Assembly (NCBI GenBank): GCA_946616835.1
Contig: CAMOJK010000015.1
Span: 1 to 40,127 of the forward strand
DNA from: an uncultured Lachnospiraceae bacterium
GTDB lineage: Bacteria; Bacillota; Clostridia; Lachnospirales; Lachnospiraceae
Length of the DNA: 40,127 nt
Direction of reading: 5' to 3'
The translations under genes and the position numbers were made by a program. Positions within the stretch are counted from its first letter, which is position 1; every line of letters begins with the position of its first letter. The notes under the pieces were generated by a model. That model searched no databases, was not told where the DNA came from, and saw nothing but the letters and a program-made list of their open reading frames with translations. Positions 16,040 to 24,585 of this stretch are shown here, piece by piece.

Positions 16040-16915
16040 ATGAAAGGCTGGCTGGTTGTAAACGAATTTGTGAAAAGTGATAAATTCAGGGAGCTTTTTG
16101 AAATGCTTGAGACTGCTGCTGAGCGGGAAAGCATAGGACTTGAGTGCAGATCAAATGCGGCCGTGTGGGAAAAGCTTGCTGTAGATGATTACTCGCTTAA
16201 AGCTGCTGACCGGCCTGATTTCGTCCTGTTTTGGGACAAGGACATAAAGCTTGCGTACGAGCTGGAAAGAGAAGACTTAAGACTTTTTAACAGAGCTCAG
16301 GCTATCGCTGACTGCGATGATAAGTCCTTGACATATCTTAAACTTAAAGGCAGCGGAATAAGACAGCCGGCCACCTTTATTTCGCCTAAGAAATTCCATG
16401 CGGACGGACTTCTCCCTGAAGATCTTATAAGAAGCGCCGGTAACAGTCTTGGCTTCCCTATGGTGATGAAGGAATGTCTGGGATCTTTCGGTGCACAGGT
16501 ATATCTGGCAGAAACGCCGGAGACTCTTAATAAAAAGATCACTGAGACGGGGGAAAGACCGTATATTCTGCAGGAGTATATTGCTGCTTCCAAGGGCAGG
16601 GATACCAGACTGCAGGTAGTAGGTGACAGAGTGATAGCAGCAATGCTGCGACATAATGAAAATGACTTCAGGGCCAACATAACAAATGGCGGCAGCATGG
16701 AACGCTTTGAACCGTCCGGGGAGATGAAGGAAATGGCTGTAAAGGCCTGCCGTATACTGCAGCTTGATTTTGCAGGCGTGGATATACTTTTCGGGGTGGA
16801 CGGACCGGTTCTGTGTGAAGTCAATTCCAATGCGCATTTTAAGAATCTCTATGATTGTACGGGAGTCAATGCGGCAGAGTATATCATAAAGCATATAAAA
16901 TCGAGTATGGGCTGA
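16040..16915 (+). CDS. RimK-like ATP-grasp ligase (first of a tandem pair)
   Basis: A 291-residue ATP-grasp enzyme similar to RimK-type amino-acid ligases, which activate a carboxylate as acyl phosphate and join it to an amine. The ATP-binding lysine sits in FPMVMKECLGSFGAQV (Lys144). The second ATP-binding strand is YILQEYIAASKGRDTRLQVVG (Glu179, Arg187, Arg190). The RimK-type NDFRANITNGG follows at 208-218. Metal ligands are Asp248 (FAGVDILFG) and the E-V-N triad Glu260/Asn262. All key residues are present, so it should be active. The N-terminal ~100 residues form the preATP-grasp domain. AAAAAGGAG precedes the ATG. Substrate unknown; no lysine/glutamate biosynthesis or obvious precursor-peptide gene is adjacent. 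Confidence 0.9.
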   Translation: MKGWLVVNEFVKSDKFRELFEMLETAAERESIGLECRSNAAVWEKLAVDDYSLKAADRPDFVLFWDKDIKLAYELEREDLRLFNRAQAIADCDDKSLTYLKLKGSGIRQPATFISPKKFHADGLLPEDLIRSAGNSLGFPMVMKECLGSFGAQVYLAETPETLNKKITETGERPYILQEYIAASKGRDTRLQVVGDRVIAAMLRHNENDFRANITNGGSMERFEPSGEMKEMAVKACRILQLDFAGVDILFGVDGPVLCEVNSNAHFKNLYDCTGVNAAEYIIKHIKSSMG

Positions 16916-16942
16916 TCACAGTCTGCTATTTTCTGCTACCGA

Positions 16943-16948
16943 TATAAT
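16943..16948 (+). promoter_or_regulatory. Possible -10 box between the two ATP-grasp genes
   Basis: A perfect TATAAT lies 29 nt before the second ATP-grasp start but has no good -35. It may give the second gene some independent transcription. Confidence 0.3.
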
Positions 16949-16977
16949 GGACGTAAAACACTCAGACTGGTGAGATT

Positions 16978-17859
16978 ATGAACTGTTACCTAATATATCA
17001 GAAAGAAGATATAGATTATAACCGGGCATACATAGATATGTATTTCCGTTCGTGTGCCAAAAGAGATATCCATTTGGAGCTTATCACGCCGGATGTATTT
17101 TTTGATAAAGCGGAAATGCCTGTTAAAGGGATAAGAACGGATATTGTCATAAACCGCTCCAGGGACATTAATGTTGCCCTGATGTGCGAGAGAATGAGTA
17201 TTCCCGTATTTAACGGTTCAAAGATATGCAGGCTTGGAAATGATAAACTTGCGGCAGTGAATTATGCAGAGGAAAAGGGAATAAGGGTAATGCCTACATT
17301 CGAGAGTGCGGAAGGTCTTGATTTTCCCTTTGTTATGAAGAGCAGGGACGGACATGGTGGTAAAGAAGTATTCATGATAAAAAATGAACGGGAGTATGCT
17401 TCTGTAATGGAGATGGCGGGGGCATTTATTACGGACAGCAGGGATATTCGGGAATATCCGGATAAGGGAGTTTCTGAAATAAAGGAAGCTGTGTCATCGG
17501 CTAGGCTGGATAGCAGATGGATATACCAGAAAGCCGCATCGGATACAGGAAGGGATCTGAGGGTATATATAACCGGCAACAGGATCACCGCGGCTATGCT
17601 CCGCACATCGAAAACCGATTTTCGCAGCAATTTTTCCCTTGGTGGAAGTGCATCTGTTTATGAGCTGTCAGCAGAAGAAAGGCAGCTGGTGGAAAGACTG
17701 ACTGATGGCCTTGATATAGGCCACTGTGGTATAGATTTTATATTTGATCACGGTGAACCGGTTTTTAATGAGATAGAGGATGTGGTCGGTTCCAGGATGC
17801 TGTATAAATACACGGATATCGATGTGGTGGAGGATTACATAGATTACATTACTACCTAA
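16978..17859 (+). CDS. RimK-like ATP-grasp ligase (second of a tandem pair)
   Basis: A 293-residue ATP-grasp protein, a diverged paralogue of its upstream neighbour. Lys121 in FPFVMKSRDGHGGKEV and the IYQKAASDTGRDLRVYITG strand (Lys185, Arg192, Arg195) match ATP-binding sites. TDFRSNFSLGG (213-223) is the RimK-type loop. The metal region has Asp253 (CGIDFIF), but the usual E-V-N triad reads E-I-E (Glu265-Glu267). About 25 residues (148-175, ITDSRDIREYPDKGVSEIKE) are inserted relative to the first protein, at the lid. These differences suggest a different substrate rather than redundancy. The ribosome site is weak (GGTGAG). It is 62 bp downstream of the first gene on the same strand and convergent with the Rel-like gene. 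Confidence 0.87.
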   Translation: MNCYLIYQKEDIDYNRAYIDMYFRSCAKRDIHLELITPDVFFDKAEMPVKGIRTDIVINRSRDINVALMCERMSIPVFNGSKICRLGNDKLAAVNYAEEKGIRVMPTFESAEGLDFPFVMKSRDGHGGKEVFMIKNEREYASVMEMAGAFITDSRDIREYPDKGVSEIKEAVSSARLDSRWIYQKAASDTGRDLRVYITGNRITAAMLRTSKTDFRSNFSLGGSASVYELSAEERQLVERLTDGLDIGHCGIDFIFDHGEPVFNEIEDVVGSRMLYKYTDIDVVEDYIDYITT

Positions 17860-17959
17860 AAATTCCACCACCGTCAAGCAAGCTACCGGGCACCAAAGCG
17901 CCAAATGAATGATTCGCAGCAAAACAATGGTCTGTGATCAGAAAACAGGGAAGTGCGGC

Positions 17960-19492
17960 TCATTCACCTACGATGAGATGGTTCATCTGGAAATAGCGTA
18001 TCAGCTTATCTTTGGCTTTGCTTGTTGTAATATATCTGAACCATTCAATTGAAGGTCTGACATTCATATTGCAGACGATCTCTATGGTGTCATTTTCATT
18101 TACCCTGGTATAGGCACCCATTTGTGTCTTTGAATTGTTTATGAGTGCATAGGCGAAGTGGAGTCCTATATCCGTATGTACCTGGAAAGCAAAGTCCAGG
18201 ACAGAAGCACCTGCTTCGATAGTATCTCTAAGACCGTTTTTTCTAAATACCGTAATGCGCGGCACATAAGTATCTCTGGGTTCTATTTCATTTACATCAT
18301 AATTGAGCACTGAGTCATCATCTATCATGATCTTACCGAAGCAATAGTCATAATACTCGGATTCTGTACGGACAAACAGCCTGTAAGAATTGAGAGAGCT
18401 GTCCTGGAGCTTAAAATATGAGGACACATCATTTGTGGTCTTCTTTATCTTGATGGCATAAATCTCATTGGGAATAAGTGCATTCTGCAGGTAAGCAAAG
18501 AAAAGATCCTGCTTGGAGACAGTGGAGTTGTTTATTGCTACTGAGTCGTCCAGTATGAGCATCAGGTCGTAAAGGGCCACATTGCGTCGATTCATGACGC
18601 CACTATCCAGTACATCATTAACATTGCCGCTTATGGTCTGCAGGTAGCGGAATACTGAGATCATGTATCTCTTGTCTACACTGAAATCGGTTATCCTTCC
18701 GCAGAAAGCATCAGTGTGGTACTTTTCCTGCGTAGAGACTTCATCTTTATTGAAGCATTTACGCATAAGCTCCAGAGTATTGTCTGTGCCGTAGCTGCTC
18801 ATATCCAGAAGTCTTTCATAGCGCTCACTGATCTTTCCGTAGAGGTTTTTATATACAGTCTTGAAACAGAGTTCTTCCAGAATGTCTGCCAGCATGTATG
18901 CGCCCACATCCCTTATCATGGGGAGGATGATCTCGCGGGTGCGCTGTGCCTTTTTGAGCTGTTTTTCCTCAGGCATGGCATCGATGGTGTTCAGATTGTC
19001 AATTCGGTCAGCTGCCTTTACTAACAGTCCTCTGGGATTCATCACACTCTGCATCTTTACTTCGGACATGATATCCAGCTCGGCCTTTGACAGATCTGGA
19101 TCAGTCTGGCTGTCCAGCTGGGTTACTGCATTTACGATATCAGCAACGGACTGACCATAGTCCGCAGCCAGTACGATAAGGGAAGCTCCTTTTTCCTTGC
19201 AGTCTTCTACCACATCATGAAGTATGGCCGCAGTAACGGTATCGGCATCGGCACCGCAGAGCGCTACGGTATAGGCTACACGCAAAGGGTGGGTGATGTA
19301 TGGCTCTCCGCTTCTTCTGAATACGCCTTCATGCATTTTCGCAGCGTAATTATAGGCGCGGACCAGCATTTCTTCATCAAAAAATTTATGGTGCTCACGG
19401 ACTTCTTCCAGCACCTTTTCAAAGCTGCAGTCAGTCTCGTAGTTGTCCATCTTTTCGAGAAATTTTTTTATTGTTCTGCTTTTTTCATGCAT
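17960..19492 (-). CDS. RelA/SpoT-like HD-TGS protein with no recognisable synthetase motifs
   Basis: A 510-residue homologue of the long (p)ppGpp synthetase/hydrolases. The N-terminal HD hydrolase domain (about 35-200) looks complete: RRSGEPYITHP (His68), LHDVVED (His92, Asp93, Glu96, Asp97) and AADRIDNLNT (Asp162, Asn166). The linker LADILEELCFKTVYKNLY also matches Rel proteins. The synthetase domain (about 215-405) cannot be recognised: the family's GYxSxH and EIQIRT signatures are missing. A TGS domain follows (PRITVFRKNG to ENDTIEIV, about 411-473), then the conserved RPSIEWFRYITTSKAKDKL. The chain stops there, without the helical, zinc-finger and ACT parts. I infer a (p)ppGpp hydrolase or a regulator without synthetase activity. 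GGAGG fixes the start. It lies 39 bp behind an XRE regulator gene. Confidence 0.85.
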   Translation of the reverse strand: MHEKSRTIKKFLEKMDNYETDCSFEKVLEEVREHHKFFDEEMLVRAYNYAAKMHEGVFRRSGEPYITHPLRVAYTVALCGADADTVTAAILHDVVEDCKEKGASLIVLAADYGQSVADIVNAVTQLDSQTDPDLSKAELDIMSEVKMQSVMNPRGLLVKAADRIDNLNTIDAMPEEKQLKKAQRTREIILPMIRDVGAYMLADILEELCFKTVYKNLYGKISERYERLLDMSSYGTDNTLELMRKCFNKDEVSTQEKYHTDAFCGRITDFSVDKRYMISVFRYLQTISGNVNDVLDSGVMNRRNVALYDLMLILDDSVAINNSTVSKQDLFFAYLQNALIPNEIYAIKIKKTTNDVSSYFKLQDSSLNSYRLFVRTESEYYDYCFGKIMIDDDSVLNYDVNEIEPRDTYVPRITVFRKNGLRDTIEAGASVLDFAFQVHTDIGLHFAYALINNSKTQMGAYTRVNENDTIEIVCNMNVRPSIEWFRYITTSKAKDKLIRYFQMNHLIVGE

Positions 19493-19531
19493 AATGAGCC
19501 TCCGGGCAGGGCACTCTCAGACCGTAATAAT

Positions 19532-20647
19532 CTATTCTTCAGACTTTATGCCATAATACTTTATAATATGATACCAATCGTCATCATCCACCTCGGAAAC
19601 CTTGGCATAACGCATAAGATTCCTTGTGAGGCTTTCCTTTATTATCCTTTCGATATTGGACTGGATGAGGATCTGCCGCTGGGATTCAGTGAAAGAGAAA
19701 CCGGTATTCTCATCATTCATGTACAGGTTTTTGAATGTCCTTATCATTTCGTCGGTTTCCTGAGTGGCATGATAATTGGGATAATTCAAAAGCATGGTAT
19801 GGTAAATGTCTTCTTCTGACATATTGAGTGCATAGCGTGAAAAGCCTATGAATTGAACTGTCGGCATGTGTTGTCTCCCGCGGGAAACGGAATTGACGGT
19901 ACCTATACCGCCGATATATTTAGGCTTTCTGCTGTTGGGACGATGGAGTATGATCGCAATCTTATCTTCATTTTCGTGAGAAAGGGAAAGATAATAGTGA
20001 TCGCTCGAAGTGCGGATTTTTCCGTAGTAGATGTATTTGCTTAAATGTTCTTCAGTAAGACAGCCGATGATCTCATCGATGGAATTACAACCGTCGAGAT
20101 TTTTTTTAATCTTTCTGATAAGCTCTCTGTCCTTTTTGCCGAACATGGCAATACAGTCATATGTGGGTTTTCCGGTCACGGTATTGGTTTCGATGATAGA
20201 AAGGATACCATAGTTCATGGCAGCATCGGCAGGATTCATATCCTTGCCTTTGTAGTTTTCCGTGTCAAGATAATAGCAGAAGAAATTCCCGCAGAGTCTG
20301 CTGAGTTCCTCAGGACTTTCGCTTTCAAACTGGCCCCGGAATTCATCGGAGGATGTGTTTATTTCCGTCTGCTCGCGCACCTTTTCAAAGTAGATGTCCT
20401 CGGGGCTGTCCGTACGCGTAAGAAATTCATCAATGGAAATCTCAAATTTATCCTTAAGTGCTAAAAGGAATCTGTAGTCAGGCATGGCTTTGCCGTCGCA
20501 GTAGTCATTTATTATATCAACAGGGTAGTCGAGGCGGTCTGCAAATCTTTCCCGTGTTGTGGAAAGCCTCTCTATCAGATGCCGCAGGTTCGCTGAAGTG
20601 ATCTCGATGATCCTTTTGTCCAGAGTTTCTAATTCCCGTCTGCTCAC
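19532..20647 (-). CDS. XRE-type HTH regulator with large uncharacterised C-terminal region
   Basis: A 371-residue protein. The N-terminal ~75 residues fit a Cro/cI-type helix-turn-helix (LRHLIERLSTTRERFADRL then GKAMPDYRFLLALKDKFEISIDEFL). The remaining ~290 residues are soluble, charged and not recognised. They include YDCIAMFGKKDRELI, a YYLSLSHENEDKIAIILHRP beta segment, and a helical C-terminus. The frame is open to 20710, but AGGAGG lies 8 nt upstream of the GTG at 20647 and inside any longer version, so the GTG is the better start. A minus-strand TATAAT at 20704-20699 is a likely -10. It is probably co-transcribed with the Rel-like gene and may control it. Confidence 0.8.
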   Translation of the reverse strand: MSRRELETLDKRIIEITSANLRHLIERLSTTRERFADRLDYPVDIINDYCDGKAMPDYRFLLALKDKFEISIDEFLTRTDSPEDIYFEKVREQTEINTSSDEFRGQFESESPEELSRLCGNFFCYYLDTENYKGKDMNPADAAMNYGILSIIETNTVTGKPTYDCIAMFGKKDRELIRKIKKNLDGCNSIDEIIGCLTEEHLSKYIYYGKIRTSSDHYYLSLSHENEDKIAIILHRPNSRKPKYIGGIGTVNSVSRGRQHMPTVQFIGFSRYALNMSEEDIYHTMLLNYPNYHATQETDEMIRTFKNLYMNDENTGFSFTESQRQILIQSNIERIIKESLTRNLMRYAKVSEVDDDDWYHIIKYYGIKSEE

Positions 20648-20807
20648 GGTAAACACCTCCTGCATAAAGAAAATATCCCACAAAAGAATTTGTGATATAT
20701 TATACATCATCCACAGGAAAAAGGAGAATAGTTTTTTGAATTAAGAAAAAGCCGTAAAAAGCATCCGGAAAAGTGTCGGTTACCAAGGATAGCGAATGCA
20801 CTGCGAT

Positions 20808-20818
20808 TGTGGTATAAT
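20808..20818 (+). promoter_or_regulatory. Extended -10 promoter of hisS
   Basis: TGGTATAAT with TATAAT at 20813-20818. No consensus -35 is seen. It lies about 60 nt before the hisS ATG, in the divergent gap with the XRE regulator. Confidence 0.65.
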
Positions 20819-20878
20819 CCACTCCGTGTGAAAATGATAACTGTTTTCGTAATAAGCTTATTATGTTAGGAGAAAAAT

Positions 20879-22240
20879 ATGGCTAATAATATAATCAAAC
20901 CGTCAATTCTGTCAGGATTTATGGAACTTCTGCCGGATGAGCAGAGAGTCTTTGATGATATGAAGAGAGTCTTGGAGGAGGTTTTTGCTTCCTACGGTTT
21001 TTATGGGTTGGACACCCCGGTGCTTGAGCGCTCAAGTGTGCTTCTTGCAAAGGGCGGCGGCGAGACCGAAAAGCAGGTATACAGATTCGACAGGGGAGAT
21101 ACCGATATAACCATGCGCTACGACTTAACAGTGCCTTTAGCAAGGTATGTGGCCATGCATTATTCAGATCTTTCTTTCCCGTTCAAAAGATATCAGATAG
21201 GCAAGGTATACAGAGGGGAGCGAAGCCAGAAGGGACGCTTCAGGGAATTCTATCAGTGCGATATCGATATAATCGGTGACGGAACTCTCGGGATCATAAA
21301 TGAAGCTGAGTGCCCCAGCGTAATGAGTAGCGCTCTTCGTGCTCTTGGTATAGAAGATTTCTGCATCAGACTGAATAATAGAAAGATCCTTAACGGGCTT
21401 TTCGAGATTTACGGAGTGGGCGAGCGATCCATGGAAGTAATGCGTGAGATCGACAAGTATGAGAAGATAGGGCGTGATAATGTCATAGCCGGCATAAAAG
21501 AGCTGGGAGTGTCGGAAGAAAATGCCAATGCACTTCTGGATTTTGTAACATTCAACGGAAGTGATGCTGAAGTATTTGCAAAGCTTGACACTCTGGCAGG
21601 AAAGAATGAGACTCTTGATACCGGCGTAAGCGACCTTAAGCAGGTGACCGAGATAATGAAAGGCTTCGGATGTCAGGAGAAGAATTTCAAGGTGGACTTA
21701 AGCATAGCAAGAGGTCTTGATTATTATACTGGAACTGTGTTTGAGACTTGTTTCCTTCCGGATCCTTCTATAGGAAGTATATGCAGCGGTGGCAGATATG
21801 ATGATCTGGCTGGCTACTTTATCGACAGACCGCTTCCGGGGGTAGGCATGTCAATTGGTCTTACTAGACTGTTCTACATACTTAGTGAAAAGAATCTTTT
21901 AAATAAGTCATTTTCCGCACCGGCAGATGCTTTGGTGCTTCCAATGACCGATGATATTGCAGGAGCGGCAAAGATTGCTTCTGAATTAAGAAATGAAGGA
22001 ATAAGCGTACAGCTCTATGGCGAGCAGAAAAAGTTTAAGAAGAAGATGGAATATGCCAACAAACTGGGCATTCCTTATGTGGTGATCATAGGTGAAGACG
22101 AGATCAAAGAGGGCAAGGTATCACTTAAGGACATGGCTAAAGGCGAGCAGGCTATGTATGACATTCCGGAAGCTGCGGCAGTCATACGGTCTGGCAGATC
22201 TGAGCGGAACACGGGGAAGTGCGTGATATCCGGAAACTGA
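20879..22240 (+). CDS. hisS: Histidyl-tRNA synthetase
   Basis: A 453-residue class II synthetase charging tRNA-His. Motif 1 surrounds SGFMELLPDEQRVFDDM. Motif 2 is VYRGERSQKGRFREFYQCDID (around 107-127). The histidine-binding signature is ARGLDYYTGTVFE (about 279-291), and motif 3 contains CSGGRYDDLAGYF and PGVGMSIGLTRL. The C-terminal Rossmann-like anticodon-binding domain (ADALVLPM to VVIIGEDEIKEGKV) is present. This supports hisS rather than the regulatory paralogue hisZ, which lacks that domain. About 20 extra residues trail the domain. AGGAGAAA precedes the ATG. A terminator shared with the convergent EAL gene follows. Confidence 0.95.
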   Translation: MANNIIKPSILSGFMELLPDEQRVFDDMKRVLEEVFASYGFYGLDTPVLERSSVLLAKGGGETEKQVYRFDRGDTDITMRYDLTVPLARYVAMHYSDLSFPFKRYQIGKVYRGERSQKGRFREFYQCDIDIIGDGTLGIINEAECPSVMSSALRALGIEDFCIRLNNRKILNGLFEIYGVGERSMEVMREIDKYEKIGRDNVIAGIKELGVSEENANALLDFVTFNGSDAEVFAKLDTLAGKNETLDTGVSDLKQVTEIMKGFGCQEKNFKVDLSIARGLDYYTGTVFETCFLPDPSIGSICSGGRYDDLAGYFIDRPLPGVGMSIGLTRLFYILSEKNLLNKSFSAPADALVLPMTDDIAGAAKIASELRNEGISVQLYGEQKKFKKKMEYANKLGIPYVVIIGEDEIKEGKVSLKDMAKGEQAMYDIPEAAAVIRSGRSERNTGKCVISGN

Positions 22241-22290
22241 CTATGTGCGCATAGGTTTGCCTTAACGCATAATTTTGAAGTTTTTTGAAT

Positions 22291-22324
22291 AAAAATGGAG
22301 TCTTTTGCAAGGCTCCATTTTTTA
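22291..22324. terminator. Bidirectional terminator between hisS and the EAL gene
   Basis: aaaaatggagtc (22291-22302) pairs with ggctccattttt (22311-22322), giving 12 bp with one G-U and an 8-nt loop. It has A-rich and T-rich flanks, suited to both converging transcripts. Confidence 0.88.
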
Positions 22325-22345
22325 TTATATGGTTTAGAAAAGCGG

Positions 22346-24043
22346 TTATTTCAGTAAGAGTTTTTTGAAATCTTCTTCCGGCAGAGGCTTGGAGAAATAG
22401 TAGCCCTGTATCATGTCACAGTCAAAATCCTGAAGGAGCTTAAGCTGCTCCTTTGTCTCCACGCCTTCTGCAACAACCTTCATTCCTAACTCTTTTGCCA
22501 TCTGTGCCATATGCCGTACAATGATCATGGACTTTTCGGAGGTGGACAGCTTTGAGATAAAGCTTATATCGATTTTTACAACATCTATGGACATGTCCTG
22601 TAAAGCCTTCAGGGAGGAATAACCGATACCGAAATCATCCATCTCTATGATGAAGCCTGCTTTTTTTAGGCTTTCTACTGCTTCATAAGAGCGCTGGATG
22701 TCTTCGACACGGGCACTTTCCGTTATCTCAAGCCTAAGCTCGTCTGATGTAATACCGTAAGCTGACATCAGTTTTTTCAGATCCCTGCTTAGGGAAGGCT
22801 GGAAAAGATTTACCCTCGAAACATTTACGCTGATTGGAATACGATTGTCACAGGTTTCACGGATATCCTTCAAAAGCCTGCAGGTAGATTCCCACACATA
22901 GTGGTCAAGCTTGGCAATCATGCCGTTTTTCTCAAAGAGGGGAATGAACTTGTCGGGAGGGAGCAATCCCTGGGAAGGATGCTTCCACCTGACAAGAGCC
23001 TCAGCTGTAACCACCTTGCCTGTTCGCATATCGTAGATAGGCTGAATATGTATACAGAAATCGCCGCGTTTTATTGCGTCCTCTGTATCATTTACAAGCT
23101 CTAGGTCAAGCAGGATCTTATTTTTTACTTCGCTGTTGTATTCGATATGACGGCTTAAAAGGTTGCCTTTGATGGTCTGGATGACCATGCTCATACGATC
23201 GAGAATGAGTTTGACGGGGAGATTCAGTTCATCAATTTCATATATGCAGCTGTAGAAAATGATCTTGTATCCGTTTATCAGAGCGGCTGCGTGTTTTTCC
23301 AGATCTTCAACGATATTTAAAGGCTTGAACTTGTCGGTAGGGAAAAGGGCAACATAAACATCATTATAAATTCTTGCACATATTCCGCTGCCTCCAAGTG
23401 TTGATTTTAAATATTCGGCGCAGGCTTTTAAAACTTCCTTCGATTTATCGTTACCGAAAAGCTCTGCCACTGCCTTGAAATGGTCTATGTCCAGAAGGAG
23501 CAGGCTGTACTGTGTGTCAGGATTGCCCTGCAGGATTACAGATGCGTTGTTACAGAAACCGAATTCTGACAGAATGCCGGTCTCGGAGTCAGTTTCAGCA
23601 AGCTTGCGCATACGCTCATAGCTTACTTTTTCAATTTCTGCCTCTACCATCTGCTTTTGAAGCTCCCTGGTGGTAATGACATTATTAACTCTGTGTTTGG
23701 CAATTTCTACATTATATGGCTTTGTTATGAAATCCGCGGCTCCCTTGGACAGGGCGCGAAGCTCGTTTTCTTCCTGACCGAATTGGGTATTTACTACGAC
23801 AGGTATTTTACGGAGGTCCTTATCGCTGTTTATGAAATCAAGAAGCTGGAAACCGTCCACATGCGGCATGTTAAGATCTAGAATTATGATAGCAAACCTG
23901 ACACGCTTTAAGAGTTCTTTTGCCTCCAGGCCGTCAGCAGCTTCGACGATGGAAAAATCATCCTCAAATATGCCGCGCAGGATCGCACGGTTAGTCTTGC
24001 TGTCGTCAACTAACAGCATGTATTTCTTATCAGTCCGGTCCAT
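22346..24043 (-). CDS. Response regulator: REC, degenerate GGDEF, EAL (c-di-GMP phosphodiesterase)
   Basis: A 565-residue cytoplasmic signalling protein. The receiver domain (about 8-125) has the acidic pair Asp13/Asp14, phospho-acceptor Asp56 (IILDLNMP), Thr86 and Lys108. A helical linker leads to a GGDEF-fold domain (about 150-310) whose signature is IYNDVY (225-230), so diguanylate cyclase activity is not expected. The EAL domain (about 320-560) keeps the expected catalytic set: AEALVRW (Glu348), Asn407 (NVS), Glu439 (LEITES), Asp469/Asp470 (DDFGIGYSS), Lys490, Glu526 (AEGVET) and Gln546. It should hydrolyse c-di-GMP under phosphorylation control. The frame opens at 24091, but GGGGGTG 8 nt before ATG 24043 supports the shorter start. 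No partner kinase is adjacent. Confidence 0.93.
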   Translation of the reverse strand: MDRTDKKYMLLVDDSKTNRAILRGIFEDDFSIVEAADGLEAKELLKRVRFAIIILDLNMPHVDGFQLLDFINSDKDLRKIPVVVNTQFGQEENELRALSKGAADFITKPYNVEIAKHRVNNVITTRELQKQMVEAEIEKVSYERMRKLAETDSETGILSEFGFCNNASVILQGNPDTQYSLLLLDIDHFKAVAELFGNDKSKEVLKACAEYLKSTLGGSGICARIYNDVYVALFPTDKFKPLNIVEDLEKHAAALINGYKIIFYSCIYEIDELNLPVKLILDRMSMVIQTIKGNLLSRHIEYNSEVKNKILLDLELVNDTEDAIKRGDFCIHIQPIYDMRTGKVVTAEALVRWKHPSQGLLPPDKFIPLFEKNGMIAKLDHYVWESTCRLLKDIRETCDNRIPISVNVSRVNLFQPSLSRDLKKLMSAYGITSDELRLEITESARVEDIQRSYEAVESLKKAGFIIEMDDFGIGYSSLKALQDMSIDVVKIDISFISKLSTSEKSMIIVRHMAQMAKELGMKVVAEGVETKEQLKLLQDFDCDMIQGYYFSKPLPEEDFKKLLLK

Positions 24044-24150
24044 AAAGTACACCCCCATGATGAATTGTAAATCTGCTGTAAGGCCGTACAAACGAAGTCA
24101 CGGTCAGAAACAGACAGCAGACAGACTCCTAAAAATACAATACATCATAA

Positions 24151-24179
24151 ATTATAACATATCAGTCATTCAAATTGAA
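24151..24179 (-). promoter_or_regulatory. Minus-strand extended -10 promoter for the REC-EAL gene
   Basis: On the minus strand, TATAAT (24156 to 24151) is preceded by TGT, giving an extended -10. A weak TTCAAT lies 17 bp further upstream. Confidence 0.65.
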
Positions 24180-24240
24180 TAATATGGGATAACAAAATGT
24201 GTACGGAGTATATCGGAAATGTACCGGATATCATACACAT

Positions 24241-24269
24241 TTGACATAAGCCGCAGCTTTGTTTATAAT
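24241..24269 (+). promoter_or_regulatory. Perfect-consensus promoter of tRNA-Pro
   Basis: TTGACA (24241-24246), a 17-bp spacer and TATAAT (24264-24269). The tRNA begins 12 nt after the -10 box. Confidence 0.93.
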
Positions 24270-24281
24270 CTCATTTGTTCT

Positions 24282-24355
24282 CGAGGTGTGGCCCAGTTTG
24301 GTGGGGCACCTGGTTTGGGACCAGGGGGTCGCAGGTTCGAATCCTGTCACCTCGA
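24282..24355 (+). tRNA. tRNA-Pro (anticodon TGG)
   Basis: The acceptor stem is cgaggtg with cacctcg, followed by discriminator A. The anticodon stem is cctgg/ccagg around the loop tttggga, anticodon TGG. The T arm is gcagg-ttcgaat-cctgt. The D arm is gccc/gggc. CCA is not encoded. Single gene with its own promoter and terminator. Confidence 0.96.
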
Positions 24356-24360
24356 TAGGT

Positions 24361-24398
24361 CCAACTCCTTTGTAAATACTGGGGTTGGGCTTATTTTT
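24361..24398 (+). terminator. Terminator of tRNA-Pro
   Basis: ccaactcc (24361-24368) pairs with ggggttgg (24381-24388), 8 bp with one G-U, and is followed by a T-rich run ending in ttttttt. Confidence 0.8.
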
Positions 24399-24420
24399 TT
24401 GTTTGACATATCTTTGATAC

Positions 24421-24585
24421 TTAAGCAATTCTGAGTTCTTTCTTATGAGATTTACCTTTTATATTTACCTCATAGAGAGCCCTGTTATAGTGCCCAGCCA
24501 CTTCCAATGTGCTATGGCTTGCAAGATGTTGTATAATGTATTCCTGAAATCCAATTTCATACAATTTTGTTATAGCAAAAAACGA
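24421..24585 (-). pseudogene. Remnant of a tyrosine recombinase (C-terminal end)
   Basis: The minus-strand frame ending at TAA 24423-24421 encodes about 50 residues, including LYEIGFQEYIIQHLASHS and then TLEVAGHYNRALYEV. This fits the C-terminus of phage-type integrases: L-x2-G-x4-IQ, a GHS-like box read as SHS, and a tyrosine nine residues after that histidine. The frame is closed upstream by a stop near 24588, and no integrase N-terminus or core is present, so it is a fragment. It points toward tRNA-Pro, a usual arrangement for elements that integrate at tRNA 3' ends. I infer the scar of a lost mobile element. It is too short for certainty. Confidence 0.55.

Noticed and set aside
16277-16894. 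A 205-codon antisense frame opposite the first ATP-grasp gene, and similar long antisense frames opposite livM/livG, livF, the 202-aa gene and the FtsA-like gene
   Set aside because: They overlap well-supported genes completely, lack good ribosome sites, and encode Cys/His/Ser-rich sequences typical of shadow frames.
20648-20710. Longer N-terminus of the XRE regulator (start at 20710)
   Set aside because: The extra 21 residues would cover the AGGAGG site and the likely -10 box; the GTG at 20647 has ideal spacing.
24219-24434. Protein-coding frames across the tRNA-Pro region on both strands
   Set aside because: They read through the tRNA, its promoter and terminator and show no independent coding evidence.
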